A stretch of DNA of 64,000 nt from assembly GCA_016718035.1 (NCBI GenBank), contig JADKEK010000009.1:124001-188000 (forward strand), read 5' to 3'. The notes under the pieces were generated by a model that saw only the letters and a list, made by a program, of their open reading frames with translations, was not told the DNA's origin and did not search any database. The position numbers were made by a program, and so were the translations under genes. Each line of letters opens with the position of its first letter. The stretch's first letter is position 1. Source of the stretch: Bacteroidota bacterium. GTDB lineage: Bacteria; Bacteroidota; Bacteroidia; Chitinophagales; BACL12. Positions 1 to 8,778 of the stretch are shown here, one piece after another.

Positions 1-13
1 TATGTTTTGGGTC

Positions 14-25
14 GGTCTGCAGACC
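14..25. other. 12-bp perfect palindrome at window edge
   Basis: GGTCTGCAGACC is its own reverse complement and is flanked by TTGG and CCAA-like bases, so it could be the stem of a terminator for a gene lying before the window. No coding sequence is seen in positions 1-223. The role is not determined. Confidence 0.35.
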
Positions 26-223
26 AATAAGTAGCGAATGTATAATTATTTCAATAAAACAACAAATTTGAGGGCTTTTTTGAGTCATTCTAAATAATGT
101 CTAACATCTTGTGCTTAACAATTGAAAACCAAATAATTACCCTCAAGGTCTGACTAACTTGCATTTCTCCCTTACTCATCTCTCCTCTCCAACACCATTT
201 TTTAACCTCAAGGTAAAGTCATT

Positions 224-253
224 ATTGTAAATGTGCAGTATAATGTACCTTTG
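224..253 (+). promoter_or_regulatory. Bacteroidota-type promoter for the lipoprotein gene
   Basis: ATTG at 224-227 and TACCTTTG at 246-253 are separated by 18 nt, close to the known Bacteroidota primary sigma pattern (TTTG, about 19 nt, TAnnTTTG). Transcription would begin near 260, which lies after the upstream in-frame start at 233 and before the ATG at 272. Confidence 0.6.
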
Positions 254-271
254 TTGATTAAACACCACGTT

Positions 272-772
272 ATGAAGAAGCTATTATTTGCACTGTTCAT
301 TGCCCCTATTATGTTACTTACTACCGGATGTCCGGTAGGAATTACTTACCCATTGGGAACACCGGGTACCGAAAAAATAGACAAATCCATTTTAGGCAAA
401 TGGGGACAGGAGCCTGGTGATGACAAAGAAATTTTGAGTGTGCAGATAGAAAAAAAGGATGACCATACATTAAAGGTTACCGTATTAGAACGTGGACCAT
501 TGTACATGGAAGAAGTAGATGACTTTAATGGTTGGTTTACAGAAATCAATGATATGCAATTTGTGTATTTCCAGAATGCAGCAGACGCAAATGGCACCTA
601 TTACCATTATGCATATAAAATAGAAGGGGATAATTTAGTTACTTACGACGTCTCATTACTGGATGGAGGAACCGATGCAGTTGTTTCCACTGAATCGTTT
701 AGGGAACAAATCAAATTATCTATGCAGCGACCGGAATTTTTAAGCAGCAAAATTGTCTGGACAAAGTTATAA
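272..772 (+). CDS. small secreted lipoprotein, unknown function
   Basis: The frame is open from 233, but the ATG at 272 is preferred: it follows the promoter at 224-253 and starts a lipoprotein signal (MKK, then a hydrophobic stretch, then LTTG before Cys20). The product is 166 residues. After the lipidated Cys there is a soluble domain rich in Asp, Glu and aromatic residues, ending in a motif of the type FREQI...RPEFL that I recognise from short hypothetical Bacteroidota lipoproteins. It should be anchored in a membrane facing the periplasm or the outside. I cannot name a function. It appears to stand alone; an AT-rich hairpin follows at 808-832. Confidence 0.7.
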   Translation: MKKLLFALFIAPIMLLTTGCPVGITYPLGTPGTEKIDKSILGKWGQEPGDDKEILSVQIEKKDDHTLKVTVLERGPLYMEEVDDFNGWFTEINDMQFVYFQNAADANGTYYHYAYKIEGDNLVTYDVSLLDGGTDAVVSTESFREQIKLSMQRPEFLSSKIVWTKL

Positions 773-807
773 AAGGCCCATAACTCGCGAAAATCCTATT
801 GTTTGAT

Positions 808-832
808 ACTTATTGTAATTTTTTCAATAAGT
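808..832. repeat. AT-rich hairpin, copy 1 of 2
   Basis: ACTTATTG at 808-815 and CAATAAGT at 825-832 form an 8-bp stem around a T-rich loop. The first 16 bases recur at 18107-18122, where the same hairpin lies between two convergent genes. It follows the lipoprotein gene and may end its transcript. Confidence 0.5.
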
Positions 833-920
833 ACCCCCTCATTGTTTGGTGAAGTGCCAAATTATTTACTTATTTGCATAGTATAAGCCATTCAGGCATA
901 ACCGCAAAACAGTTACAATT

Positions 921-2642
921 ATGACACAACAAACAATTAAAACCAATTACAGCGCACTTTCAACGCTTGTTACGGTATTCTTTTTCTGGGGGTTTATAGC
1001 GTCTGGAAACGGGGTGTTTATTCCGTTTTGTAAAAATTATTTCCATTTAGACCAGTTTCAGTCACAGCTTATCGACTTTGCATTTTATGGTGCCTATTAT
1101 TTAGGGGCGCTGTTATTATTTTTTATAAGCGTATTCCGCAAAAGCGATTTAGTTTCCGGTTGGGGATATAAACGAAGTATTGTTTATGGTTTGTTGTTTT
1201 CATTCTTGGGCTCATTAGCCATGATAGCAGCTGTCAATTTTGGCGGATTTTCTGGAATTTTAGTGAGTTTATTTATAGTGGCATTAGGATTTTCATTACA
1301 GCAAACTGCGGCCCAACCCTTTGCCATCACTTTGGGTGATCCTGCAACAGGAAATACTCGTATTACTTTAGGTGGTGCCGTTAATTCATTTGGAACAACC
1401 ATTGGACCTATCGTGGTTGGGTTGGCATTATTTGGTTCTGTAGCAGTAACCGACGACATGATAAATTCTTTGGAGCTCGATTCAATTACTTTATTGTATT
1501 GCGGTATCGGGGCCTTATTTGTTGTTTGTGCACTCATGTTTTTTATGTCGAAAAAAGTACCTGACGGTAAATTAGATGCACATGTTGAACCTGCAAATCA
1601 TGCTCTTTCCACGTTAATTGGTATAACAGCTGCTTTAGCGATTGTATTTACAGTTGTATTTAGTAGTTATACTACCCCTGAAGCTCGTCAGGTAGAGGCT
1701 ATGCGCACCGAATTAGCAGCAATTGATGCCAATGATACAGTTGCTATTGCCGCCAAAAACGAAGCCATATCAAAACTCAATGCGCCTATTGAAAATAAAC
1801 GTATGGTATTACTCGGCAGTGCATTGGTTGTTGTAGTGGGTGGATTATTATTTGCGAAATCACGCGCAGCTAAAAAACAAGAAGGCTGGGGTGCTTTACA
1901 TTATCCTCAATTAGTATTAGGGATGATTGGTATTTTCACCTATGTTGGTGTTGAAGTAACTATTCAAAGTAATTTATCTGAATTATTAAAACAACCAGCA
2001 TTTGGAGGTTTACAAGCGGCAGAAATTGCACCATATATTTCTATGTATTGGGGAAGTTTAATGATTGGCCGTTGGGCAGGTTCTATTGCTGCATTTTCAG
2101 TGTCGGGTTTGCAGAAAAAATTATTAATGATTTTGGTTCCGATAATTGCTTTTGGCGTTATCATCGGAGTTAACTCTTTAGCGAACCACGACATGCGTCC
2201 TTTATATGGTTACATTGTTTGTATTGCAATTCAAATAGCGGCATTCTTTTATGGTAAAGATAAACCTGCAAGAACGTTATTTATTTTTTCTGCGCTTGGT
2301 GTTTTAGCTATGTTAATTGGCATTATGACAACCGGCACTATTGCAGTATTTGCATTTTTAAGTGGTGGATTATTTTGTAGTATTATGTGGCCGAATATTT
2401 TTGCATTATCAGTTGCGGGTTTAGGAAAATATACTTCACAAGGTTCTGCATTTTTAATTATGATGATTTTAGGTGGTGGTATTATTCCTCCTATTCAAGG
2501 TAAACTTGCAGATATTATTGGTATACATCCTTCTTATTGGGTTACTGTTTTATGTTTTGGATATTTAGCGTGGTTTGCCATCGCCGTTTCCAAAATTTTA
2601 AAAACACAAGGTGTTGCCACCGGTGAAGCAGGTGCACATTAA
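921..2642 (+). CDS. FHS-type sugar MFS transporter
   Basis: A 573-residue polytopic inner-membrane protein of the major facilitator superfamily, nearest to the fucose/glucose/galactose:H+ symporter group (FucP/GluP). Diagnostic stretches are FFFWGFIASGNG in the first membrane segment and AAQPFAITLGDP followed by the NSFGTTIGP motif in the first half, which match the family's conserved segment. It is longer than the usual 410-440 residues because of an insert around residues 225-310: a membrane segment, a short charged helical stretch (near TPEARQVEAM) and another membrane segment. This longer form seems common in Bacteroidota. The substrate cannot be read from the sequence. The gene stands alone and ends at the strong hairpin at 2674-2711. 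Confidence 0.85.
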   Translation: MTQQTIKTNYSALSTLVTVFFFWGFIASGNGVFIPFCKNYFHLDQFQSQLIDFAFYGAYYLGALLLFFISVFRKSDLVSGWGYKRSIVYGLLFSFLGSLAMIAAVNFGGFSGILVSLFIVALGFSLQQTAAQPFAITLGDPATGNTRITLGGAVNSFGTTIGPIVVGLALFGSVAVTDDMINSLELDSITLLYCGIGALFVVCALMFFMSKKVPDGKLDAHVEPANHALSTLIGITAALAIVFTVVFSSYTTPEARQVEAMRTELAAIDANDTVAIAAKNEAISKLNAPIENKRMVLLGSALVVVVGGLLFAKSRAAKKQEGWGALHYPQLVLGMIGIFTYVGVEVTIQSNLSELLKQPAFGGLQAAEIAPYISMYWGSLMIGRWAGSIAAFSVSGLQKKLLMILVPIIAFGVIIGVNSLANHDMRPLYGYIVCIAIQIAAFFYGKDKPARTLFIFSALGVLAMLIGIMTTGTIAVFAFLSGGLFCSIMWPNIFALSVAGLGKYTSQGSAFLIMMILGGGIIPPIQGKLADIIGIHPSYWVTVLCFGYLAWFAIAVSKILKTQGVATGEAGAH

Positions 2643-2673
2643 TCAGGCTTGTTTTAATTACCTATAAACCTAC

Positions 2674-2711
2674 TTAGCCCGCAATTTCGGCTCGCCGGAA
2701 TTGCGGGCTAA
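2674..2711. terminator. bidirectional terminator between convergent genes
   Basis: An almost perfect inverted repeat begins TTAGCCCGCAATT and closes AATTGCGGGCTAA, with a 4-nt loop and one wobble pair. An A-run follows on the plus strand (T-run on the minus strand). It separates the convergent sugar transporter and Na/Pi symporter genes. Confidence 0.85.
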
Positions 2712-2716
2712 AAAAA

Positions 2717-4402
2717 TTAAGCCATATACGTTGGCAAATCACTGAATTTTAATGATAAGTCTGTAGGCAATAAATAATTTTTCCAACTCATAATTAATGA
2801 TTTATTTCCCGTAAATATTTCTCTGTTAAAATTCATCAGCGTAGCAATTTCTACATCCGACAAAGTACTATTTGCCGATAAGGTATAAATCATTTGCAAA
2901 TTAAAATTATATCCCGCCTGCACCCCTTTTAAATATTCCACCAATTTATCATACACTAAATCTGCATCTTGCAAAGTTGATGCATCAAAAAATAATTGGT
3001 TGTAAAATTCCGTCTGATTTTTATTCATGTGCAGCAAAAAATTATACTTCACTTCATGCGCCGAATTGCGCAATTCATTCAAATCATGCGACACATCATG
3101 AATACATTTTACCGCATGCATACCACTTCTTGAAGCCGCCATTAACTGGTCTAATTCCCTAACCTGAATTGCAGTTAATTCCTGCATTTTTACCTGTATA
3201 TAATACGACTGAATTTCACCGTAATGTTCCTTTAAAAATTGATACCACACATCCACCGATTTTCTGTTTAAATCGTGCTGCTCATGATGTCGTAAAAATG
3301 CATCCGGAATATGTAAAGTTTTTTCTTCAATATTAAACTGATGCGCCGCAAATATTTTACATTGATTAATAAAAAACCAGGTCTCCGATTGTAATAATTC
3401 TACCGATGTTTCAGCAATAATCGGCTGATGAGGTTGGATATATAATGTCAGCTTTCGGTCGTCTTTATTAAACGTTTTTTCTAACCAAAGACTAAATTTT
3501 TTCAAAAAAGGTAAAAACAAAATAATGCTGCCAAAATTCATCAGCGTTTGAAAAGTGGCCAAACCCGTCAGCGGATTACTTATGCCTAAAAGATGTTGTA
3601 TAAAATAGGCTGTTGGCTGTAATAGTGCAAACGCTACCACCGTTGTAACCACATTATATAAAAAGTTACCCACCGACACTCTTTGTTTAACAGCAACCCC
3701 ATCGAGCGAACCCAATAGTAACTTGACCGATGTGCCAACCTCCGACCCAATTACGACCGCCATGGCACTTTCAAACCCCAATAATTGCTGATTCAGGAAA
3801 CTCAATGTAATGGCAACAGTGGCTGCGCTGCTTTGGGTGATGGTGGTGGCGATAAACCCCAAAATCAGAAAAACCCAGGCTCCACTGTCCTGAAAACGAC
3901 TAAAAACCGCTTGTAATGCCTCCGATTCTGCCGATTCCTTCATCAGCCCTAGGCCAATAAACAAAAAGCTAAAGCCCATCAAAAACTTAAAAAGTGGCTC
4001 CCAATTGGTCTTTTGCTTAAAAATGAACAGCGCCATTCCCGCCAAACCGGCAACAGGATAGGCAAATGCCTCAATTTCCAGTTTAAAGCCGATTGTAGCC
4101 ACTATCCAGCTGTTTAGGGTAGTTCCGAGGTTGGTTCCCATGATTACCGCCAGGGCATTTTTCAGGGTTATTACTCCGGAACTGACAAATGCCAGCACCA
4201 TAAAATTGACCACCGAACTGCTCTGCAAGGCAGCAGTAATAAGGGTTCCGCTAAAAATCGCCCTGAATGTATTGCCCGTTTGTCGCCGCAAAAACAACTT
4301 AAACCGCCTGCTCATCAGTTTTTGCAAGGCCTGCTCCAGCAGCATTATGCCAAAAAGGAAAATCCCAACACCCCCTAAAATCAACCAAATGTTTAGTCCC
4401 AT
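2717..4402 (-). CDS. Na/Pi cotransporter family protein with PhoU-like C-terminus
   Basis: A 561-residue protein of the NptA/YjbB family. The N-terminal 310 or so residues are membrane segments carrying the duplicated family signature: QSSS followed by a GTNLGTT motif near residues 60-95, and TQSSAAT followed by GSEVGTS near residues 190-230. The C-terminal third is soluble and mostly helical, as in PhoU-like domains fused to these transporters. It probably moves phosphate with sodium across the inner membrane; in bacteria such proteins are often thought to export phosphate. It is a single gene facing away from the DUF2723 gene. Confidence 0.85.
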   Translation of the reverse strand: MGLNIWLILGGVGIFLFGIMLLEQALQKLMSRRFKLFLRRQTGNTFRAIFSGTLITAALQSSSVVNFMVLAFVSSGVITLKNALAVIMGTNLGTTLNSWIVATIGFKLEIEAFAYPVAGLAGMALFIFKQKTNWEPLFKFLMGFSFLFIGLGLMKESAESEALQAVFSRFQDSGAWVFLILGFIATTITQSSAATVAITLSFLNQQLLGFESAMAVVIGSEVGTSVKLLLGSLDGVAVKQRVSVGNFLYNVVTTVVAFALLQPTAYFIQHLLGISNPLTGLATFQTLMNFGSIILFLPFLKKFSLWLEKTFNKDDRKLTLYIQPHQPIIAETSVELLQSETWFFINQCKIFAAHQFNIEEKTLHIPDAFLRHHEQHDLNRKSVDVWYQFLKEHYGEIQSYYIQVKMQELTAIQVRELDQLMAASRSGMHAVKCIHDVSHDLNELRNSAHEVKYNFLLHMNKNQTEFYNQLFFDASTLQDADLVYDKLVEYLKGVQAGYNFNLQMIYTLSANSTLSDVEIATLMNFNREIFTGNKSLIMSWKNYLLPTDLSLKFSDLPTYMA

Positions 4403-4522
4403 AAGTATTTGAAACAGCTAACCTACTTAATATTTAGTTAATATTAAATTAGGAAAAAGCCCCTGTTAACATATTTCACAAATAATAACACAACAAGTGA
4501 AATACCTTCATGTGCAATTATT

Positions 4523-4530
4523 TATCTTTA
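4523..4530 (+). promoter_or_regulatory. -7 element ahead of the DUF2723 gene
   Basis: TATCTTTA resembles the Bacteroidota -7 box TAnnTTTG. A transcript start about 7 nt later would exclude the GTG at 4497 and favour the ATG at 4551, which is directly preceded by AAAGGA. No clear -33 box is seen. Confidence 0.4.
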
Positions 4531-4550
4531 CGCCTCATAACTCGAAAGGA

Positions 4551-7500
4551 ATGAATAGTTTCAGCAGGATTAACAACATTACAGGATGGCTCGTATTTGC
4601 GGTAGCCCTTATCGTTTATACCATGACCATGGAAGCAACCGCCAGTTTTTGGGATTGCGGTGAGTTTATTGCAGCAACCTATAAATTACAGGTAGTTCAC
4701 CCACCAGGGGCACCTATCTTCTTAATGGTAGGTCGCATATTTACATTATTTGCTTCTGGCCCTGAACAAGTGCCTTTAATGACTAACTTTTACTCAGCTT
4801 TGTCGACTGCTTTTGGTGCACTATTCGTGTTTTGGATTATTACCCGTATGATGCGCAAATCAATTGCAGGTACTAACGAACCTAACGGAAGCCAGCTTGC
4901 TACCATCATGTTTGGTGGTATTATTGGTGCTACTTGTTTCTTATTTATGGACAGCATTTGGTTTTCTGCTGTTGAATCAGAAGTGTATGCATTAGCTACT
5001 TTCTTTTTCATTTTAATTTTCTGGTCTATAGTAAAATGGGAAGCGCATGCCGATGACCCGAACTCTGATCGCTGGATATTATTTATGGCATTGATGATGG
5101 GTTTATCCATTGGCGTTCACTTACTCGCTTTATTGGTTATTCCTGCTATTGCCCTTATATATTATTTCCGTAATTACACTTATTCTCGCAAGGGATTAAT
5201 TTATACCTTATTAATTGGAACGGCTTTAGTTGCATTTGTATTATACGGCTTGCTCGATAAATTTATTGCTATTGCAGCTGCTTTCGACAGAACATTTGTA
5301 AATGATATTGGCTTGCCAATCGGCAGCGGTATTATTGTATTTTCATTAATTGTTGTTGGTGGAATTGTATACGGTATTCGTCATGCTATACAACGCAACA
5401 AACGTATTTTATATATTACCATGATGTCGTTTACCATGTTAATTATTGGTTTAACATCTTATGCTATGGTATTAATTCGCGCCAAGGCAGAACCGGTAAT
5501 TAATATGAACGGTATTAATGATGTGCACTCGTTTTTATCTTATTTAAAACGTGAGCAATATGGTAGTCGCGCATTATTTTATGGACCATATTGGACAGCT
5601 CAGCCAATTCAATATGAAAAAGGCAAAGAAAAATTTGGTGTTGTTCCGGGTAAAGATGGTTATCAGGTAATTTCACATGAATTTGAACCTGTATATGATA
5701 TCCCTGCTGAATATTTAAACTCACCAAATATTTCAGACAACGCAAGATTAATTCAGGAACGTAATAAACAAGTTTTATTCCCGCGTATGGGTTCATTGGA
5801 AGATCGCCATTCGGGATTGTATTATGATTTCGCCAATGTTGACCCTGCTGCTGAACAAACCTATGTGCCAACGTATGGTGAAAACTTAAAATTCATGTTT
5901 AATTATCAGTTTGGTCATATGTTCTGGAGATATTTTATGTGGAATTTCTCCGGTCGCCAAAACGATACTCAAGGTAATTTTTACGATGGTTATAAAGATG
6001 GTAACTGGGTAACCGGTATCGAAGCTATCGATAAAACTAAAAATGAACAATTAGAGGAGGTTCCGCCTTCATTAAAAAATGTTTTAACGCATAATAATTA
6101 TTACATGTTGCCATTTATTTTAGGCATCATGGGTATGGTTTATCAATTGCGTAAAGACAAACGTGGATTTGCAGTTGTGCTCACCTTATTCCTGTTTATG
6201 GGTATTATGAATATAATAAACATGAATCAGCCACCAACAGAACCACGTGAGCGTGACTATGCTCAAGTGGGTGCATTTTTTGCATTTGCCATTTGGATTG
6301 GATTCGGTATCGGTGCAATCATCGACTTAGCGAAAAATTTCAAATCAAAAACTATTCAGGAATATGTATTATACAGTGCATTGATTTTATTATCGATGTT
6401 TTTCCTTGGATTAACAATGTATTCATTCACCAACTTCTTAATGATAAGTGCATATTTAATTATCGTAATGTTGTTGATGGGTGGAATTGCCTATGTGATA
6501 AATAATGCCATGAAAAAAGAAATGGCACTTGCGGTGATAGCATTTTTATTATGTATCCCTGCACCGTTTTTAATGGCATCACAAGGTTGGGATGATCACA
6601 ATCGCTCCGACAGAACATTTGCCCGCGACATTGCCAGAAATTATCTGGAATCTTGTCCGCCAAATGCCATCCTCTTTACACAAGGCGATAATGATACTTA
6701 TCCATTATGGTATGCTCAGGAAGTTGAAAATATTCGCCTTGATGTTAAAATTATCAATTTGAGTTTATTGGGTGTTGATTGGTATATTAATCAATTACGT
6801 CATGCAACAAATGAATCGGCACCAATCGCTTTGACATTATCTGCTGATAAAATTTTAGGCGACAAACGTAATCAGGTTGTAGACAACGATAAAAGTAAAT
6901 TCAAAAACCAAACAATGGAATTAAAAGATGTACTGGAATTTATTGGCCAGGACGACCCAAAATTCCAGGTTTACAGTGAAGGTTTAGAAGATTACTTTAG
7001 TTATGTGCCTACTAAAAAATTCAAGCTTACCATCGATGCCGAAAAAATGAAGGCCAATAATATTGTTCCGCAAGCATTGGTTGAGGACATGAAAAAAGAA
7101 CTCAACTTCGAATTAAAACGCGGTACTTTATTGAAAAATGATTTAATGACCTTGGATATTGTTGCCAATAATATTAATATTCGACCTATTTGTTTTGCCA
7201 TCAGCGTAACTGCCGATTCACATTTAGGAATGGAAAAATATTTAATGCAACGCAACATGGTTTACCAGCTTATGCCTGTTGAGATGGAAAACAATAAATC
7301 GCAAATGGATGGTTATCGCAAACAAATGAATACCGATATCCAATATGATTTATTGGTAAATCAAAAAGATAAATTTACTTACGGCGGTGTTGAACGCGGT
7401 GGAGAGATGTATATCGATCCAAGTGGTATGGGTTCTGTGTTAACTACGAAGTATTTAAATTATTTTGAATTGGCTAAAAACTTAGACCAGGAACGTCAAT

Positions 7501-7976
7501 ATTTAGAAGCACAGGCTCGTCAAATGATGACCGATACTGTTAATAAAGAATACAATGAAGTAGGCCAACAGCTCATGCAGGAAAGTGCTGATAAAAAGAA
7601 AAAAACAATTGAAGTATTGGATTTAATGCAAACATTATTTCCTGACTCCAGTGTACCATATGATTTTAATATGGTAAATGTTGCACAAGTATATCAGCGC
7701 TTAGGTGAAAATGAAAAAGCAATGGCTATTGTCACTACAATGAAAGAACGTGTAATGCAGGAGTTAGAATATTATTACAAAATGACATTAAAAAATTCAT
7801 TGACTGCTTCTATGTTTGAAGATGATAAATTGCGTTCTGAAACATGGGTTTATTACACAGTTAACATGGCAAACAATGCCGGTGATAAAGAATTTGCTGA
7901 AGCATTAGATAAAGAATGGGAAACATTGCGCATGAAATACGGAATATTAGCACCTAATGAGAGAGGCAGAAAATAA
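4551..7976 (+). CDS. DUF2723 GT-C-like membrane protein (TMEM260-related)
   Basis: 1141 residues from the preferred ATG; the frame is open from a GTG at 4497, which would lie before the predicted transcript start. The first half is polytopic. The first loop has the acidic motif SFWDCGEF (Asp35, Glu38), then HPPGAP, as expected of GT-C-fold glycosyltransferases that use a lipid-linked sugar and a catalytic acid in the first external loop. After about residue 680 comes a long soluble region starting around GDNDTYPLWY and ending in helical, TPR-like sequence. DUF2723 includes human TMEM260, reported to be a protein O-mannosyltransferase; by analogy this could glycosylate exported proteins, which is an inference. 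The 3' end overlaps rlmB by 20 nt. Confidence 0.8.
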   Translation: MNSFSRINNITGWLVFAVALIVYTMTMEATASFWDCGEFIAATYKLQVVHPPGAPIFLMVGRIFTLFASGPEQVPLMTNFYSALSTAFGALFVFWIITRMMRKSIAGTNEPNGSQLATIMFGGIIGATCFLFMDSIWFSAVESEVYALATFFFILIFWSIVKWEAHADDPNSDRWILFMALMMGLSIGVHLLALLVIPAIALIYYFRNYTYSRKGLIYTLLIGTALVAFVLYGLLDKFIAIAAAFDRTFVNDIGLPIGSGIIVFSLIVVGGIVYGIRHAIQRNKRILYITMMSFTMLIIGLTSYAMVLIRAKAEPVINMNGINDVHSFLSYLKREQYGSRALFYGPYWTAQPIQYEKGKEKFGVVPGKDGYQVISHEFEPVYDIPAEYLNSPNISDNARLIQERNKQVLFPRMGSLEDRHSGLYYDFANVDPAAEQTYVPTYGENLKFMFNYQFGHMFWRYFMWNFSGRQNDTQGNFYDGYKDGNWVTGIEAIDKTKNEQLEEVPPSLKNVLTHNNYYMLPFILGIMGMVYQLRKDKRGFAVVLTLFLFMGIMNIINMNQPPTEPRERDYAQVGAFFAFAIWIGFGIGAIIDLAKNFKSKTIQEYVLYSALILLSMFFLGLTMYSFTNFLMISAYLIIVMLLMGGIAYVINNAMKKEMALAVIAFLLCIPAPFLMASQGWDDHNRSDRTFARDIARNYLESCPPNAILFTQGDNDTYPLWYAQEVENIRLDVKIINLSLLGVDWYINQLRHATNESAPIALTLSADKILGDKRNQVVDNDKSKFKNQTMELKDVLEFIGQDDPKFQVYSEGLEDYFSYVPTKKFKLTIDAEKMKANNIVPQALVEDMKKELNFELKRGTLLKNDLMTLDIVANNINIRPICFAISVTADSHLGMEKYLMQRNMVYQLMPVEMENNKSQMDGYRKQMNTDIQYDLLVNQKDKFTYGGVERGGEMYIDPSGMGSVLTTKYLNYFELAKNLDQERQYLEAQARQMMTDTVNKEYNEVGQQLMQESADKKKKTIEVLDLMQTLFPDSSVPYDFNMVNVAQVYQRLGENEKAMAIVTTMKERVMQELEYYYKMTLKNSLTASMFEDDKLRSETWVYYTVNMANNAGDKEFAEALDKEWETLRMKYGILAPNERGRK

Positions 7977-8721
7977 ACGACAACGCAAAAAATTTGACAA
8001 TCTGGTATTCGGCAGACAACCGGTTGCTGAATTACTCAATAGCGATAAAACAGTAGATAAAATACTACTTCAAAATTCAGCACAGGGCGATATTATTCCG
8101 CTCATCAAACAAAAAGCAACGGAAAAAGCTATTCCACTGCAATATGTGCCAATAGAAAAATTAAATGCATTAACAGGAGGCAATCACCAGGGGGTGATTG
8201 CCTTTACTGCTGCCATCAGTTTTCAAAAAATTGACGACATTTTACCATTTATTATTGAACGGGGTGAAACTCCTTTGTTATTAATTTTAGATGGCATTAC
8301 GGATGTCCGCAATTTTGGTGCAATTGCACGCACTGCATGGGCAAGTGGTGTTCATGCTATTATTATTCCTGCTCATAGCGCTGCGCCAGTTAACAGCGAT
8401 GCCATCAAAACCAGCGCCGGTGCCTTACAACAAATACCGGTATGCAGGGAAAAAAATTATGAACTGGTATTAAAATATTTACAACTCAACGGCATGCAAA
8501 TTATCGGTGCAGATGGTAACGCCGGTAAATTTATTTTTGATGCCGACTTAACAGTTCCCACTGCAATAATAATGGGTTCAGAGGATGAAGGAATAAGCCC
8601 TTTATCCAGAAAATATCTCACCAACACAGTGAAAATTCCACTGCAAAATAATTTCGATTCTTACAATGTTTCTGTTGCTGCAGGCATGATATTATACGAA
8701 GTTATGCGCCAACGCATGTGA
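7957..8721 (+). CDS. rlmB: 23S rRNA (guanosine-2'-O-)-methyltransferase RlmB
   Basis: A 254-residue SPOUT-family methyltransferase. An N-terminal substrate-binding domain (VFGRQPVAELL near residue 17) is followed by the three knotted-domain motifs: LDGITDVRNFGAIARTA, IMGSEDEGISPLSRKYL and IPLQNNFDSYNVSVAAG. The family methylates G2251 of 23S rRNA in the P-loop of the ribosomal peptidyl centre. The start at 7957 lies inside the end of the DUF2723 gene, a 20-nt overlap that suggests co-transcription and coupled translation. RlmB and TrmH-like enzymes share these motifs; length and the N-terminal domain favour RlmB. Confidence 0.9.
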   Translation: MREAENKRQRKKFDNLVFGRQPVAELLNSDKTVDKILLQNSAQGDIIPLIKQKATEKAIPLQYVPIEKLNALTGGNHQGVIAFTAAISFQKIDDILPFIIERGETPLLLILDGITDVRNFGAIARTAWASGVHAIIIPAHSAAPVNSDAIKTSAGALQQIPVCREKNYELVLKYLQLNGMQIIGADGNAGKFIFDADLTVPTAIIMGSEDEGISPLSRKYLTNTVKIPLQNNFDSYNVSVAAGMILYEVMRQRM

Positions 8722-8754
8722 ATAGCGTTTAACACATATTAAATTTTGGAATAA

Positions 8755-8762
8755 TATCTTTG
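8755..8762 (+). promoter_or_regulatory. -7 element ahead of the Kelch gene
   Basis: TATCTTTG matches the Bacteroidota -7 consensus exactly and lies 16 nt before the ATG at 8779. I do not see a convincing -33 box at the normal distance. Confidence 0.5.
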
Positions 8763-8778
8763 TATCAAAATTATTCCT

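Noticed and set aside
4497..4550. GTG at 4497 as start of the DUF2723 gene
   Set aside because: A -7 box at 4523-4530 places the transcript start after it, and the ATG at 4551 gives the usual N-terminus before the first membrane segment.
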